Program-made: the position numbers and the translations under genes
The notes under the pieces: model-generated
The model's database searches: none
The model's input: the letters and a program-made list of their open reading frames with translations, nothing else
What the model was told of the DNA's origin: nothing
From: an uncultured Chloroflexales bacterium
GTDB lineage: Bacteria; Chloroflexota; Chloroflexia; Chloroflexales; Chloroflexaceae
Length of the DNA: 64,000 bases
Assembly: GCA_937902315.1 (NCBI GenBank)
Contig: CALGUG010000047.1
Span: forward strand, 58,546-122,545
Direction of reading: 5' to 3'
Shown: in pieces, positions 53,292 to 62,082 of the stretch
Layout of the letters: each line of letters begins with the position of its first letter
How positions within the stretch are numbered: position 1 is the stretch's first letter

Positions 53292-53348
53292 ATGAACAGT
53301 ATGGAAGCTGAGCTTGCGGTCGCTTCAAGCTGCTTCCATACCGCTCAT
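53292..53348. repeat. Inverted repeat after the NAPRTase gene
   Basis: ATGAACAGTATGGAAGC and GCTTCCATACCGCTCAT pair imperfectly, with further complementarity inside. It lies just past the stop of the leftward gene at 53377 but has no U tract. Possible terminator or decayed repeat. Confidence 0.5.
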
Positions 53349-53376
53349 AGGCATGCGTTTGGCTCTTTTGGAAGCC

Positions 53377-54738
53377 TTATTCGCCCGTTTGAATCAGCTC
53401 TAAGTCGGGATTATCGCAGGCGATGCGCCCGACTTTCGACATATTGTGCCATTGACCGTTGATCTTGACCCGAACCACATCGGCGGTGAAGTCGTTGTTG
53501 GTGCCTTCTTCGTTGCTGTTGGAGAAGAGCGACGAACCGACGCCGTAGATATCGACCGGCACGCCCAGCTCTTCGAAGCGCGTGATCTTTTTGGGTCCGA
53601 AACCGCCCGTCACAACGATCTTGACATCGCGACACCATTGGCGAGCCGGTTCGATCCAGCGTTCGGGCAGATCCCAGCGTTCCCAAGCCGCGTTGATGGC
53701 GTTGCGCAGGTTGAAGACTAAACGAGGTGTTACGCCTAGATCAAGCTCTTTGTCGCCCAGAGGCGGCACGCTGATATCGCGCAGGGTGCCACTGGTGTCG
53801 GGGCGCACGCCATAGAGCTTGTAGCGCAGGGCTTCCTGCTCGCGTCCTTCGTCCATCAAGGCACGGTAGCGCTCGAAGAGTGCATCCATAACCCGCAGCG
53901 AGTCGCCCACACAGTCGTTGTGGAAGTCGACTAGGGCGATGCGGGCCACATCGAGCGGCCTTGTGGCACAGAAGGCCAGCATGGCTTGGGCGGTGTCGCC
54001 TAAGAAGGCTGCGATCGCGGCGTGGGCCAGCGTACCGCCGCCTAAGCCGCCCCACCAGTCGCCTTGTGCATCGGTCGAGATAAACGAGCCGACTCGATGG
54101 TTGTAGTCGTTGTTGAAGCGTTGAACCGCAATGTTATAGGCATAGCCATCGGCGGCCTGTACTTCGTGGGCATCGAAGCGGGCCGGGAAGAAGAGCACCG
54201 GTTTGCCGCGCGCTGCTACCAGCACATTGTAGACATTGGTGGCGATGCGGGTCGCGCGCGTTAGGGTGCCGAGCATGGGTGTTTCGAGCAGAGCGAAGTC
54301 GCGGTAGCGCCCGCGCACACGAATGACGGGCAGAATGCGGAGCGGATCGCCGCTGTAGGGTGTGATAACGCCGTCGTGCACGGCTTCGACGCTGAGCTTC
54401 GAGTAGGTATTGACAAACTGCTCATCTTCGTAATAGCCGGTGCAGTGTTCGAGCATCGCCAAGGCTTTGTCGACGCCCGCGATCAGCGAGAAGGGCTTGC
54501 GGCGGGTGAACCATTGCATTTCGACCTCGATATCACCGATAGCGGCTCCGGTTGGATCGACCCCCACAGCATCGAGGATGCTCGATTTCCCATTAAAACG
54601 ATAGCCCTCTTTCGCAAGCGCGCTCAGCATGCCAGTGATATTTTCGAAATATTTATCGGAATACCAGCCCGAGCGCATGCGCTCGATATCAAGTTTGAAG
54701 ATATCGTTGCTTAGCCGCTTTCCGTCAAAAATGCTCAT
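53377..54738 (-). CDS. Nicotinate phosphoribosyltransferase
   Basis: A protein of 453 residues of the NAPRTase family: DIFKLDIERMRSGWYSDKYF at 12-31, FPARFDAHEVQAADGYAY, then the phosphate-binding region IVVTGGFGPKKITRFEELG and DIYGVGSSL. It makes nicotinate mononucleotide for NAD salvage. I start at ATG 54738, with GAGGAG eight bases upstream; the frame runs on to 54774 but that part crosses the operator and the -10 box. Members of this branch are longer than PncB, and the substrate could be another pyridine or purine base. Confidence 0.88.
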   Translation of the reverse strand: MSIFDGKRLSNDIFKLDIERMRSGWYSDKYFENITGMLSALAKEGYRFNGKSSILDAVGVDPTGAAIGDIEVEMQWFTRRKPFSLIAGVDKALAMLEHCTGYYEDEQFVNTYSKLSVEAVHDGVITPYSGDPLRILPVIRVRGRYRDFALLETPMLGTLTRATRIATNVYNVLVAARGKPVLFFPARFDAHEVQAADGYAYNIAVQRFNNDYNHRVGSFISTDAQGDWWGGLGGGTLAHAAIAAFLGDTAQAMLAFCATRPLDVARIALVDFHNDCVGDSLRVMDALFERYRALMDEGREQEALRYKLYGVRPDTSGTLRDISVPPLGDKELDLGVTPRLVFNLRNAINAAWERWDLPERWIEPARQWCRDVKIVVTGGFGPKKITRFEELGVPVDIYGVGSSLFSNSNEEGTNNDFTADVVRVKINGQWHNMSKVGRIACDNPDLELIQTGE

Positions 54739-54755
54739 GGTTCGCACTCCTCTTG

Positions 54756-54778
54756 AATAGTGTTTAAGTGACACTATT
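54756..54778. promoter_or_regulatory. Operator-like palindrome over the NAPRTase promoter
   Basis: AATAGTGT and ACACTATT are perfect 8-bp arms separated by TTAAGTG. The right arm overlaps the -10 box, so a bound repressor would block transcription. NAD-salvage genes are commonly controlled by NrtR, NiaR or NadR type repressors; which one acts here cannot be told. Confidence 0.65.
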
Positions 54779-54803
54779 TTAGCACGAGAAATAGAATTGT
54801 CAA
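54776..54803 (-). promoter_or_regulatory. Promoter of the NAPRTase gene
   Basis: On the minus strand TTGACA (54803-54798), 16-base spacer, TAAAAT (54781-54776). Confidence 0.8.
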
Positions 54804-54888
54804 TGGTACACTAACTAATGATATCGAATCCGTTTGCTCATCTCAGCTCTCTGGCGGCTTGGTCGCTACCCCAAAGAGGCTTGCTAGC

Positions 54889-54906
54889 GCGTCCGCCTAC
54901 GGCTAC
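54889..54906 (+). repeat. Repeat A core, forward copy 15
   Basis: Exact core with left flank CTCTGGCGGCTTGG...CCCCAAAGAGGCTTGC and right flank CAACAGCCCGCCCG...TAGCTGTGTGTCGAAAGACC, the best copy for seeing the full length of repeat A. Confidence 0.9.
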
Positions 54907-54988
54907 CAACAGCCCGCCCGTAAGCAGGGTGTGCTAGCTGTGTGTCGAAAGACCGCCCCAACATACAACGATCCAAGAGCCTATGAGG

Positions 54989-55981
54989 CTAGGAAAGATA
55001 GCCTGTGATCTGTAACAAGCACTCTTGGACGAGCAGATCGTGTTGGTAGCTGCGATCCGGAGCTTGCTTGTGTTTGATGCTAGCAAGAAACGCGCTTAGC
55101 TCTCGTTCGTAGAGCTCTTGGCGGCTTTGCGGCACAAGCGGCACGATTTGCGCCCCAGCTTGATAGCCGCCTGCAGCCTGTTTGAGGCAGAGGCGTAGCT
55201 GTGTTGCTGGCTCGAAGGGTTCCATGATCGCGCTGCCTTGGCTGCCATAGACCTCGAAACGGCGGGCGGCTGGGGGCGCTTCGATAGCGGCGATGTCGAT
55301 GTTGGCAAGCGCTTTGTCGTAGCACAGCACGCCGTGAGTATTGTCTTTGAAGCCTTCGACGGTGCTCTGAACCTGTTGGAAGAAGCCCTGAAACGAGCGC
55401 GGACGACCGAGCAGCCAGATGATCTGGTCGAGCATGTGGCCCGCCAGATCGTAGAAGATCCCGCCGCGATGCACTGCGATCAGGGTTTGCTGGGCCTCGT
55501 CGATGCAGGTCGACATCTGGGCGCGCACGGCGTAGATCTCGCCCAATAGGCCGCTTTTGACCCATTCGGCGATCTGGCGAAAACCGTTGTGGTAGCGAAA
55601 CATATAGCCCATCTGAATGTGGAGCTGCTGTTGTTGGGCCAGAGCGACTACTTGTTGCCACTGCTGCCAGTTGCAACCCGCTGGTTTGTCGTACCAAAGA
55701 TGTTTGCCCGCCCGAATGATCTGCTCGCTCTGATCGAGACTCTCGATGTTTAAGCCTTCCGAGGCGACGGCTACAATGCTCGCGTCGTTTAGAAGCTGAT
55801 CGGCTTGCTCGTACCAGTACAGATCGGCGAATTCGGGGCGCGCTTGCAGCATACGACGGCGCTCGGGGTCTGGCTCGTAGACGCCCGCTAGCTCGACTTG
55901 CGGGTTGCTGAGCAGCGCGCGCAGCTTATCGGGGCCGTGACCGTGTTTGGTGCCGTATTGTGCTATCCGTAGCCTTTGCAT
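54989..55981 (-). CDS. Gfo/Idh/MocA family oxidoreductase 1
   Basis: A protein of 330 residues. The N-terminal Rossmann part starts RIAQYGTKHGHGPDKL, a diverged dinucleotide loop; GKHLWYDKPAG (about 93-103) is the E/D-K-P motif with the catalytic lysine, and DLAGHMLDQIIWLLG holds the usual histidine. It oxidises a sugar or cyclitol hydroxyl with NAD(P). It is separated from the rest of the cluster by a terminator and a repeat B element, so it is probably its own transcript. Confidence 0.88.
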   Translation of the reverse strand: MQRLRIAQYGTKHGHGPDKLRALLSNPQVELAGVYEPDPERRRMLQARPEFADLYWYEQADQLLNDASIVAVASEGLNIESLDQSEQIIRAGKHLWYDKPAGCNWQQWQQVVALAQQQQLHIQMGYMFRYHNGFRQIAEWVKSGLLGEIYAVRAQMSTCIDEAQQTLIAVHRGGIFYDLAGHMLDQIIWLLGRPRSFQGFFQQVQSTVEGFKDNTHGVLCYDKALANIDIAAIEAPPAARRFEVYGSQGSAIMEPFEPATQLRLCLKQAAGGYQAGAQIVPLVPQSRQELYERELSAFLASIKHKQAPDRSYQHDLLVQECLLQITGYLS

Positions 55982-56020
55982 GGGTCACTGCTTCCTTTCC
56001 AGAGAAGATCTCCCTAGCTG

Positions 56021-56147
56021 TACCAAATCCGGCTGAGCAGGTTGCGTTTTTGGCCTTCGGCAGAGTGGAATGTGACTGGCTTTCTTTTGCCAGTTTCTGG
56101 TTGTTCCTACATTGCGTGAAGGACAGACCTTAAGCGGATTTGCTATT
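56021..56147 (+). repeat. Repeat B element 7
   Basis: Left end TACCAAATCCGG, internal TTTGGCCTTCGGCAGAGTGG, hairpin around CTGGC-TTTCTTTT-GCCAG, right end GCGGATTTGCTAT. Confidence 0.85.
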
Positions 56148-56154
56148 CTTGGCG

Positions 56155-56200
56155 AAGAAAAAACGACCAGTCGATCCGCGTGCTTGCGGACCACTGGTCG
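56155..56200 (-). terminator. Terminator of the sugar cluster
   Basis: Read leftward, CGACCAGTGGTCCGC pairs with GCGGATCGACTGGTCG and is followed by TTTTTTCTTC, just past the lactonase stop codon. Confidence 0.88.
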
Positions 56201-56222
56201 TTGTGTGAGCTTTCTCAATGGG

Positions 56223-57305
56223 CTAGCGCACAATGTGAACACAGACCGGCGAAAAAACCTCGTTGGCTGGCCCAGCTTGGCTCAGCGTGCCGCTGGCCGA
56301 ATCGCGCTTGAAGGGCACGATCGTGTGCGTGTCTTGGTTGGCGGCCAGCACCAACTGATCGGTCACTATGGCGAAGTTGCGCGGTGTGCGTCCTTCGGTC
56401 GAGCAGTGACCGACCAGCTCAACCAGACCGCTGTTTTGATCGATCGCAAAGATCGCCAAGCTGTTGTGGCCACGGTTGGTGCCATAGACGTAGCGCCCGT
56501 CTGCGCTGATGTGGATATCGGCGCAGCTATTGCCGCCCGAGAAGTCGGCGGGCAGCGTCGAGACGGTCTGCAGCAATTCAAGTGTGCCGTTAGACTGATC
56601 GTAGCTCAGCACCGAGAGGCTCGAACTGCGCTCGTTGACGCAGTAGACGAAGTTGCCAGCGGCGTTGAAGCAGATGTGGCGCGGGCCATCGCCCGGAGCC
56701 AGCATGGTCCAAGGCTTCTCGTGTGGCGTGAGCGTCCCCTTTTCGGTATCGAGTTTGTAGACGTAGATGCGATCAAGGCCGCAGTCGGGCACCAGAATAT
56801 AGCTGCCCTCACCCGGAGCCTCGAGAATCGAGTGGGGGTGCGGCCCATTATGATGGGTCGGCTTTTCGGTGTGCTTGACCACAGCAGTCGGCTCTCCCAG
56901 CGAGCCGTCGGGTTTGATCGGCAGCACGCTGATGCTACCGCCACCGTAGTTGGCGACCAGCAGCCAGCGCCCAGTTTTGTCGATGCTGACATAACAGGGG
57001 TGCTCGCCGTGGGTCGGCTGGCTGTTGATGATCTCGAGCGCGCCCGATTGGGGGTCGATGCGGAAGGCGCTGGCGGCTCCGCCCGCATGGCCTTGGAATT
57101 GCTCGATCTCTTGCACCGCGTAGAGAAAGTTGTTGTTGGTGTCGGTGCAGACAAATGAGGGGTTTGTCACGCCACCCGCCACGCTGGTGATCTTGAGCGC
57201 ACCCGTCTCGAGATCGACCTGACAGGTATAGATGCCTTCGGCTTTGCCTTCGACATGGGGCTCGGTTCGGGTGTAGGTGCCAATGTAGGCAATCGCTTTG
57301 CTCAT
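56223..57305 (-). CDS. Lactonase family protein (beta-propeller)
   Basis: A protein of 360 residues with the seven-bladed lactonase pattern seen in 6-phosphogluconolactonase YbhE: YIGTYTRTEPHVEGKAEGIY at the start, then repeated blades with GRWLLVANYGGGSISVLPI, HPHSILEAPGEGSYILVPDCG, GDGPRHICFN and YVYGTNRGHNSLAIF. The charged residues of the propeller core are present. It probably opens a sugar lactone made by one of the adjacent dehydrogenases. Last gene before the terminator at 56155. Confidence 0.9.
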   Translation of the reverse strand: MSKAIAYIGTYTRTEPHVEGKAEGIYTCQVDLETGALKITSVAGGVTNPSFVCTDTNNNFLYAVQEIEQFQGHAGGAASAFRIDPQSGALEIINSQPTHGEHPCYVSIDKTGRWLLVANYGGGSISVLPIKPDGSLGEPTAVVKHTEKPTHHNGPHPHSILEAPGEGSYILVPDCGLDRIYVYKLDTEKGTLTPHEKPWTMLAPGDGPRHICFNAAGNFVYCVNERSSSLSVLSYDQSNGTLELLQTVSTLPADFSGGNSCADIHISADGRYVYGTNRGHNSLAIFAIDQNSGLVELVGHCSTEGRTPRNFAIVTDQLVLAANQDTHTIVPFKRDSASGTLSQAGPANEVFSPVCVHIVR

Positions 57306-57449
57306 CGTTTTATCCTTGCTTGTAGCGTTCTTTTCATTCGCTTAGCGAACTATCTGCTATTGTATCGGCAGGAACCCCGTACCGAAGCACGGAATCCCTG
57401 CCGACTGTTGCCCAGATTTAGGCTGTTTCTCGAGCCAAAGCGAGGCAGA

Positions 57450-58568
57450 TTAGCTTTGGCTGTCGGAGCTCATGCGCTCGCCACGCAGCAAGAAGGCGCG
57501 AATATCGTAGCGGCCTGGGCGCTGTGGTGCCAAATGGCCCGAGTCGATCATCAGATCGAGCGGGTTGTCGCGCGTCTCCATGGGCAGCAGCACTTTTTCG
57601 TGCATGCGGGCCGACTCGTAGACGGCGTGTACCATCTGCAGCGCCTTGTAACCGTTGATAGCTTCGTTGCGGAATTCGCCCTTGCCCTCGATCCAGTCGG
57701 CCATCTCGAGCGCCTGAGCCGCACCGGCTTCTTGCCACTCGAAGCGGTCGCCCAGCTCTGCAACTTTGTAGAACTGACCGTCCGGCTCGAAGAGCTTCCA
57801 CGAGCCGCCAGTGTCTTTGTTGAGCAGCATTAGGTTGTTGGTGGTCATGTTGATCATACCTTCGCTGCCATAGATCAGGGCGCCTTGATAGACGGTCGGG
57901 GTTACATCGCTCAGTATCAAGGCAACGGCATCGTTGGTGAAGTGGAAGACACCGATCGCAGCATCTTCGATGCGGGTGTTGCGCTCGTAGCGGTCGGTTT
58001 TGCGCTCGACGTTACCCATCACCCAGTCGCACTCGATATCGCCCAGCAGATAGCGGTACATATCGGTCTGGTGCGAGCTGTAGTTGGGCAGACCGTCGGC
58101 GGCGAAGCTCTGGATCATCTGTACCTTACCGATCGCACCTTCGGCGATCAGGTTGCGCGCAAGCGTGTAGGCGGGCAGGAAGCGTCGCTGGTGAGAGATC
58201 GCCAGCTTCACATTGTTGCGCTTACAAGCGATCATCATCTGCTCGGCGTGGCCAAGGGTATCGGCCATGGGCTTTTCGCACAGAATCGCCTTTGGTTTGT
58301 AGGTCGCTGCTGCGATCGTCCACGGCGCATGGCCCGCATGCCAAGTGCAGATCGAAACCACATCGGGTTGCTCGGTCGCCATCATTTGGCGGGCGTCGGT
58401 GTAGTGGCGCGGCGAGATATTAAACATCTCGTCTTTTTGTGCCATTGCCGCCTCTTCCAAGTCTGCCAAACCGACGATCTCGTACCGACCACTGTCGATG
58501 TAACCGCGAATGTGGTTGTTGGAAATACCACCACAGCCAATAATGCCGACGCGAAGTTTAGTGCTCAT
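57450..58568 (-). CDS. Gfo/Idh/MocA family oxidoreductase 2
   Basis: A protein of 372 residues. GIIGCGGISNNHIRGY lies near residues 8-23 (NAD loop), CEKPMADT near 97 holds the E-K-P lysine, and SSHQTDMYRYLLGD holds the catalytic histidine region. ATG at 58568 with GGAG upstream; the frame extends to 58661 without a site. It probably oxidises a sugar hydroxyl, for instance at C3. 64 bp after the SDR gene in the same direction. Confidence 0.9.
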   Translation of the reverse strand: MSTKLRVGIIGCGGISNNHIRGYIDSGRYEIVGLADLEEAAMAQKDEMFNISPRHYTDARQMMATEQPDVVSICTWHAGHAPWTIAAATYKPKAILCEKPMADTLGHAEQMMIACKRNNVKLAISHQRRFLPAYTLARNLIAEGAIGKVQMIQSFAADGLPNYSSHQTDMYRYLLGDIECDWVMGNVERKTDRYERNTRIEDAAIGVFHFTNDAVALILSDVTPTVYQGALIYGSEGMINMTTNNLMLLNKDTGGSWKLFEPDGQFYKVAELGDRFEWQEAGAAQALEMADWIEGKGEFRNEAINGYKALQMVHAVYESARMHEKVLLPMETRDNPLDLMIDSGHLAPQRPGRYDIRAFLLRGERMSSDSQS

Positions 58569-58632
58569 AGGTATCTCCGTTGATACATGCGATCGAGTGA
58601 GCTTGAGGGCATGTACACTGTCAAAAAGGATG

Positions 58633-59400
58633 CTAGACGGTTGTAAAGCCACCATCGACACATAGGGTCTGGCCGGTGACCATACGGGCGGCGTCGGAAG
58701 CGAGATAGACCACTGCTCCGGCGATCTCTTCAGGTTCGGCCAAGCGCCCCATCGGGATCTTTTCTAAGTTGCGTGCGAATTCTGGGTTTTTGATCGCAGC
58801 TTCGAGCATAGGCGTGCGCGTAAAGGTCGGCGCGACCGCGTTGACGGTGATCTGGTGGGGTGCCCACTCGACCGCCAACGACTTGGTTAAGTGACCCGCT
58901 CCGCTCTTGGCAGCGCCATAGATGCTGCGCAAGGCCCCCGCCACCACGCCCGCTTGCGAGGTGATGGTGATGATGCGACCGGGTACTTTGCGCTCGATCA
59001 TGCTTTTGCCAACCAGAGTCGTCATAAAGAAGACGCCCTTCATGTTGACATTCATAATCGTGTCGTACTCTTCTTCGCTGTATTCAATGGCTGGCTTGGG
59101 CGTATTGACGCCGGCGTTGTTGACCAGCACATCGATGCGACCGTAGTGTTCGAGCACTTGGTCGACGAAGCGGCGGATGCTGCTGACATCGCCGACATCG
59201 AGCTGCCAAGCCTCGGCGCGCTGGCCCGCTTTGCGGCAGGCCTCTGCGACCGCTTGACCTTGTTCCAGATTGCGGTTGCCGAGCGCGAGATCGGCGCCGT
59301 AGTGGGCGCAGGCTTCGGCGATGGCTTTGCCGATGCCCTTGCTCGCGCCGGTAATAACCACGACTTTATCTTTAAGCGAAAAACTGACTGGTTCTGCCAT
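58633..59400 (-). CDS. SDR family oxidoreductase 1
   Basis: A protein of 255 residues of the classical short-chain dehydrogenase type: VVITGASKGIGKA (cofactor loop), LVNNAGVNTPK, SQAGVVAG with the serine, YGAAK with catalytic Tyr and Lys, and the C-terminal GQTLCVDGGFTTV. It resembles gluconate 5-dehydrogenase and related sugar SDRs. I start at ATG 59400; an ATG at 59433 overlapping the preceding gene is possible. Part of the sugar operon. Confidence 0.9.
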   Translation of the reverse strand: MAEPVSFSLKDKVVVITGASKGIGKAIAEACAHYGADLALGNRNLEQGQAVAEACRKAGQRAEAWQLDVGDVSSIRRFVDQVLEHYGRIDVLVNNAGVNTPKPAIEYSEEEYDTIMNVNMKGVFFMTTLVGKSMIERKVPGRIITITSQAGVVAGALRSIYGAAKSGAGHLTKSLAVEWAPHQITVNAVAPTFTRTPMLEAAIKNPEFARNLEKIPMGRLAEPEEIAGAVVYLASDAARMVTGQTLCVDGGFTTV

Positions 59401-59426
59401 AGAGTTCTCGTTTTCTTCTGTTAACG

Positions 59427-60290
59427 CTAGCATGCTGCAGTGCTGTTACGACGAGCGCGCGCCTTGCCTCCGACATCGACCCAGATCTGATCAACCACTT
59501 TAACGGCGTGGTGGAAGCTCTCAAGGCCAGTTTTGCTGCCCTCTTCGATACTGATCCAGCCGTCGAAGCCCGACTCGACCATACTGCGCAGAATTTGGGT
59601 GTGGGGAGCCACGCCCGTTCCGATCACGGTCGGCTCGAAGGTGCCGACTTGGCGGATATCGCTCAGGTGGATCGCGCCGACCCGATTTTTGACCTGATCG
59701 AGCAGTGCGAGCGGGTCATCGCCCAAAGCGAGCGGATTGGCCGTATCGAAGAGCAGGCGCAGGCCGCTTTCGGCGCTGCGACGGACAACTTCTAGGTAAC
59801 GTGCGACGGGCTGGGTAAAGTCGTTTTGAGACCAGAGCGCGCCGCGCACATGATTTTCATAAAGAAGTTCGACTCCCGCTTGGCGTGCTTCTTCCACACA
59901 AGCCGTGAGCCCTTCTGTCGCCCATTTCAGCCCATCTTCTTCAGTGATACCTTCATGATTTTGGCCCGCAGTGACACGCAGATACGAGACCCCTAACTCG
60001 GCAGCAGCCGCGATCCACGCGCGCAGATCTTCAACCTGTTGGGCACGTTGAGCCGCATCGGGAAGTGTAAAGTCCGTATAGGTGACGATCATGGGGATTT
60101 CAACACCATTATCGCTGGCTGCTTGACGTAACGAGCGAAGATAGTGCGGAGTGCGCTCTTGAATGTGCGCCACACTGAGATCCGCTCCATCGAGGCCAAG
60201 AGTGTTGGCGATATGAAACCAATTGGGTAGCGTGATCACCCCCGAAGCGAGGGCGGGATAGAGCGAAACGGGCAAACAGCTCAACTTCAT
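59427..60290 (-). CDS. Sugar phosphate isomerase/epimerase-type TIM barrel protein 1
   Basis: A protein of 287 residues of the AP endonuclease 2-like family: ELGVSYLRVTAGQ, GVELLYENHVRG (metal-binding Glu), LRLLFDTANPLALG (Asp), VGAIHLSDIRQ (His) and GWISIEEGSKTGL (Glu). Members act as isomerases, epimerases or, as shown more recently, as lyases of 3-keto sugars. The start overlaps the stop of the next upstream gene (ATGA). Confidence 0.88.
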   Translation of the reverse strand: MKLSCLPVSLYPALASGVITLPNWFHIANTLGLDGADLSVAHIQERTPHYLRSLRQAASDNGVEIPMIVTYTDFTLPDAAQRAQQVEDLRAWIAAAAELGVSYLRVTAGQNHEGITEEDGLKWATEGLTACVEEARQAGVELLYENHVRGALWSQNDFTQPVARYLEVVRRSAESGLRLLFDTANPLALGDDPLALLDQVKNRVGAIHLSDIRQVGTFEPTVIGTGVAPHTQILRSMVESGFDGWISIEEGSKTGLESFHHAVKVVDQIWVDVGGKARARRNSTAAC

Positions 60291-61126
60291 CGTGCAAATC
60301 CTGCTTCGTCAAAGGCCTTGGCGAGCACGTTGTAGGTTTGCTCGGCGGCCGCTAACGGGTCGTAGTTAGGCCGTTTTTGAACCATAATGCTGATTTCGGC
60401 GGTGATATAGTCGTCGTAGCCGCAGGCTTTCATTGCGTGCAGATACTCAACGTAGTTGAAGACACCTTCGCCGGGAATCAGGAATTGATAGTCGGGCACA
60501 ACACCGATCTCGTCTTTCACATGGGTGTGAACGGTGTGTGGGCCAAGGGCCGAGACCGATTCGGCGATCGAATAGCCTTGAACGTTAAAGTGGCTGATAT
60601 CGAAATTCAGCTTGAGGTTAGGCGCTCTAACCGCATCGAGCAGCTCTAGAACGCGGTCGATCGTATCGAGCATGTTGGCGACGTGCGGCTCGGCGGCGAT
60701 CGTTACGCCACGCTCGGCGGCGTAGGCGGCTAGCGCGCCCATGCGCTCGAACACGACGTGCTTGAGTTCGTCCCACTGTTCCGACTTTCCGCCGACAGTG
60801 GTATCGACTGCGGGCGGTACACCGTCGATAGCCCATTCGGTCGCCAGGTCGACAGCGTCGGTCAGGCGCTTCCAGTTGCGAGCAGCGAGATCTTCATCGA
60901 GCTCGACCATGCTGGTTTGGGCCGCGATAGCGGGCAGTTCGAGGTTGTAATCTTTGAGCATCTGCAGAATGCGTTTGCGTTCTGCGCGGTCGAGCAAAGC
61001 GAGATCTGTTGTATAGCCGGGAATAACCGTCAGCTCGACACCGTGGTAGCCGAGTTTGGAAAGGAAGGGTATGAAGGTATCGACTGGAACGGTCGGCATG
61101 CCCCAAGTACAATAGCCAATCTTCAT
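60287..61126 (-). CDS. Sugar phosphate isomerase/epimerase-type TIM barrel protein 2
   Basis: A protein of 279 residues of the same fold: LGYHGVELTVIPGY, GVTIAAEPHV (Glu), LKLNFDISHFNVQGY (Asp and His), TVHTHVKDE and YDDYITAEISIM (Glu). All metal ligands look intact. GGAG precedes the ATG. Paired and translationally coupled to the next barrel protein, which suggests a two-subunit enzyme or successive steps. Confidence 0.88.
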   Translation of the reverse strand: MKIGYCTWGMPTVPVDTFIPFLSKLGYHGVELTVIPGYTTDLALLDRAERKRILQMLKDYNLELPAIAAQTSMVELDEDLAARNWKRLTDAVDLATEWAIDGVPPAVDTTVGGKSEQWDELKHVVFERMGALAAYAAERGVTIAAEPHVANMLDTIDRVLELLDAVRAPNLKLNFDISHFNVQGYSIAESVSALGPHTVHTHVKDEIGVVPDYQFLIPGEGVFNYVEYLHAMKACGYDDYITAEISIMVQKRPNYDPLAAAEQTYNVLAKAFDEAGFAR

Positions 61127-61162
61127 TGATCTGCTCCTTCAAGCTAGAACGCGCCGACGAGC

Positions 61163-62008
61163 CTAGAAGGGAAGCTCGTCGCGAGGTGTGGGAACCAAGA
61201 CGTCATCGCGCCAACGAGAACGGAAGGATGGGCGAACAAGGCCTTCGGGCGATTGAATGGTTAAGCCGCCATCGGCCGTCAAGACGGTTCCGCTGACAAA
61301 ACTCGACTCGTCCGATGCCAGAAAGAGCGCGCAGTTGGCGATATCTTCCGGTCGACCGTAGCGGCCGATCGGGTAACAGTCGCGCGACATACGCTCTTCG
61401 AAGGGATCTTCCAACATGCGTTGGGTCTCTCGTTCGCCAACGATCTGGCCTGGGGCGATTGCATTACAGCGAATGCCTTGGCGTCCGTAGTCCATGGTGA
61501 CACTACGGGCAAGGGCGTTGACACCAGCTTTTGATACGCTATAGACGCCGAATAAGGGGTTGGTGATAGTGCCGTTTACACTTGAAATAAAGATAATCGA
61601 GCCGCCACCGTTCTTGATCATCTCAGGAACACAGTAGCGTACGCCGTAGAGCGGTCCACGCAGCGCAACATTCAAGCTACGCTCCCACTCTTCGTCGGTG
61701 ATATCTCCAGTGCGCTTCAGCACTGCGGTTGAAGCGTTGTGAACCAGAATATCGAGCTTACCAAACTGCTCGATGGCCGTGGAAACCATGGCTTCCCAGG
61801 CTGAGGTATCGGCGACGTCACCTTTTACGACTGCAACCTGGCCGCCGATATTCCGAATCCGCTCTGCCGTCTCTTCTAGCTTCTCGAAACGATCGATCGC
61901 GTTGATAACGACACGAGCACCCTCTTGTGCAAAGCGGAAGGCAGTGGCAGCTCCAATGCCGCCCCAGCTTGCGCCTGCGACGATTGCTACTTTGTTTTCA
62001 AGACGCAT
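61163..62008 (-). CDS. SDR family oxidoreductase 2
   Basis: A protein of 281 residues. VAIVAGASWGGIGAATA (a slightly lengthened cofactor loop), LVHNASTAV, ISSVNGTITN, YSVSK with catalytic Tyr and Lys, and GTVLTADGGLTI. About 25 extra residues at the C-terminus follow the usual end. ATG at 62008 has GAGAGG at a good distance; the frame starts three codons earlier at 62017. Probably an NAD(P)-dependent sugar or cyclitol dehydrogenase. Confidence 0.9.
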   Translation of the reverse strand: MRLENKVAIVAGASWGGIGAATAFRFAQEGARVVINAIDRFEKLEETAERIRNIGGQVAVVKGDVADTSAWEAMVSTAIEQFGKLDILVHNASTAVLKRTGDITDEEWERSLNVALRGPLYGVRYCVPEMIKNGGGSIIFISSVNGTITNPLFGVYSVSKAGVNALARSVTMDYGRQGIRCNAIAPGQIVGERETQRMLEDPFEERMSRDCYPIGRYGRPEDIANCALFLASDESSFVSGTVLTADGGLTIQSPEGLVRPSFRSRWRDDVLVPTPRDELPF

Positions 62009-62082
62009 ACGTTGCATCCTCTCATGTACTGCGGCGGTGCAGAACTTCTCGGGGGGTAATGCCCGATATTATATACGATATC

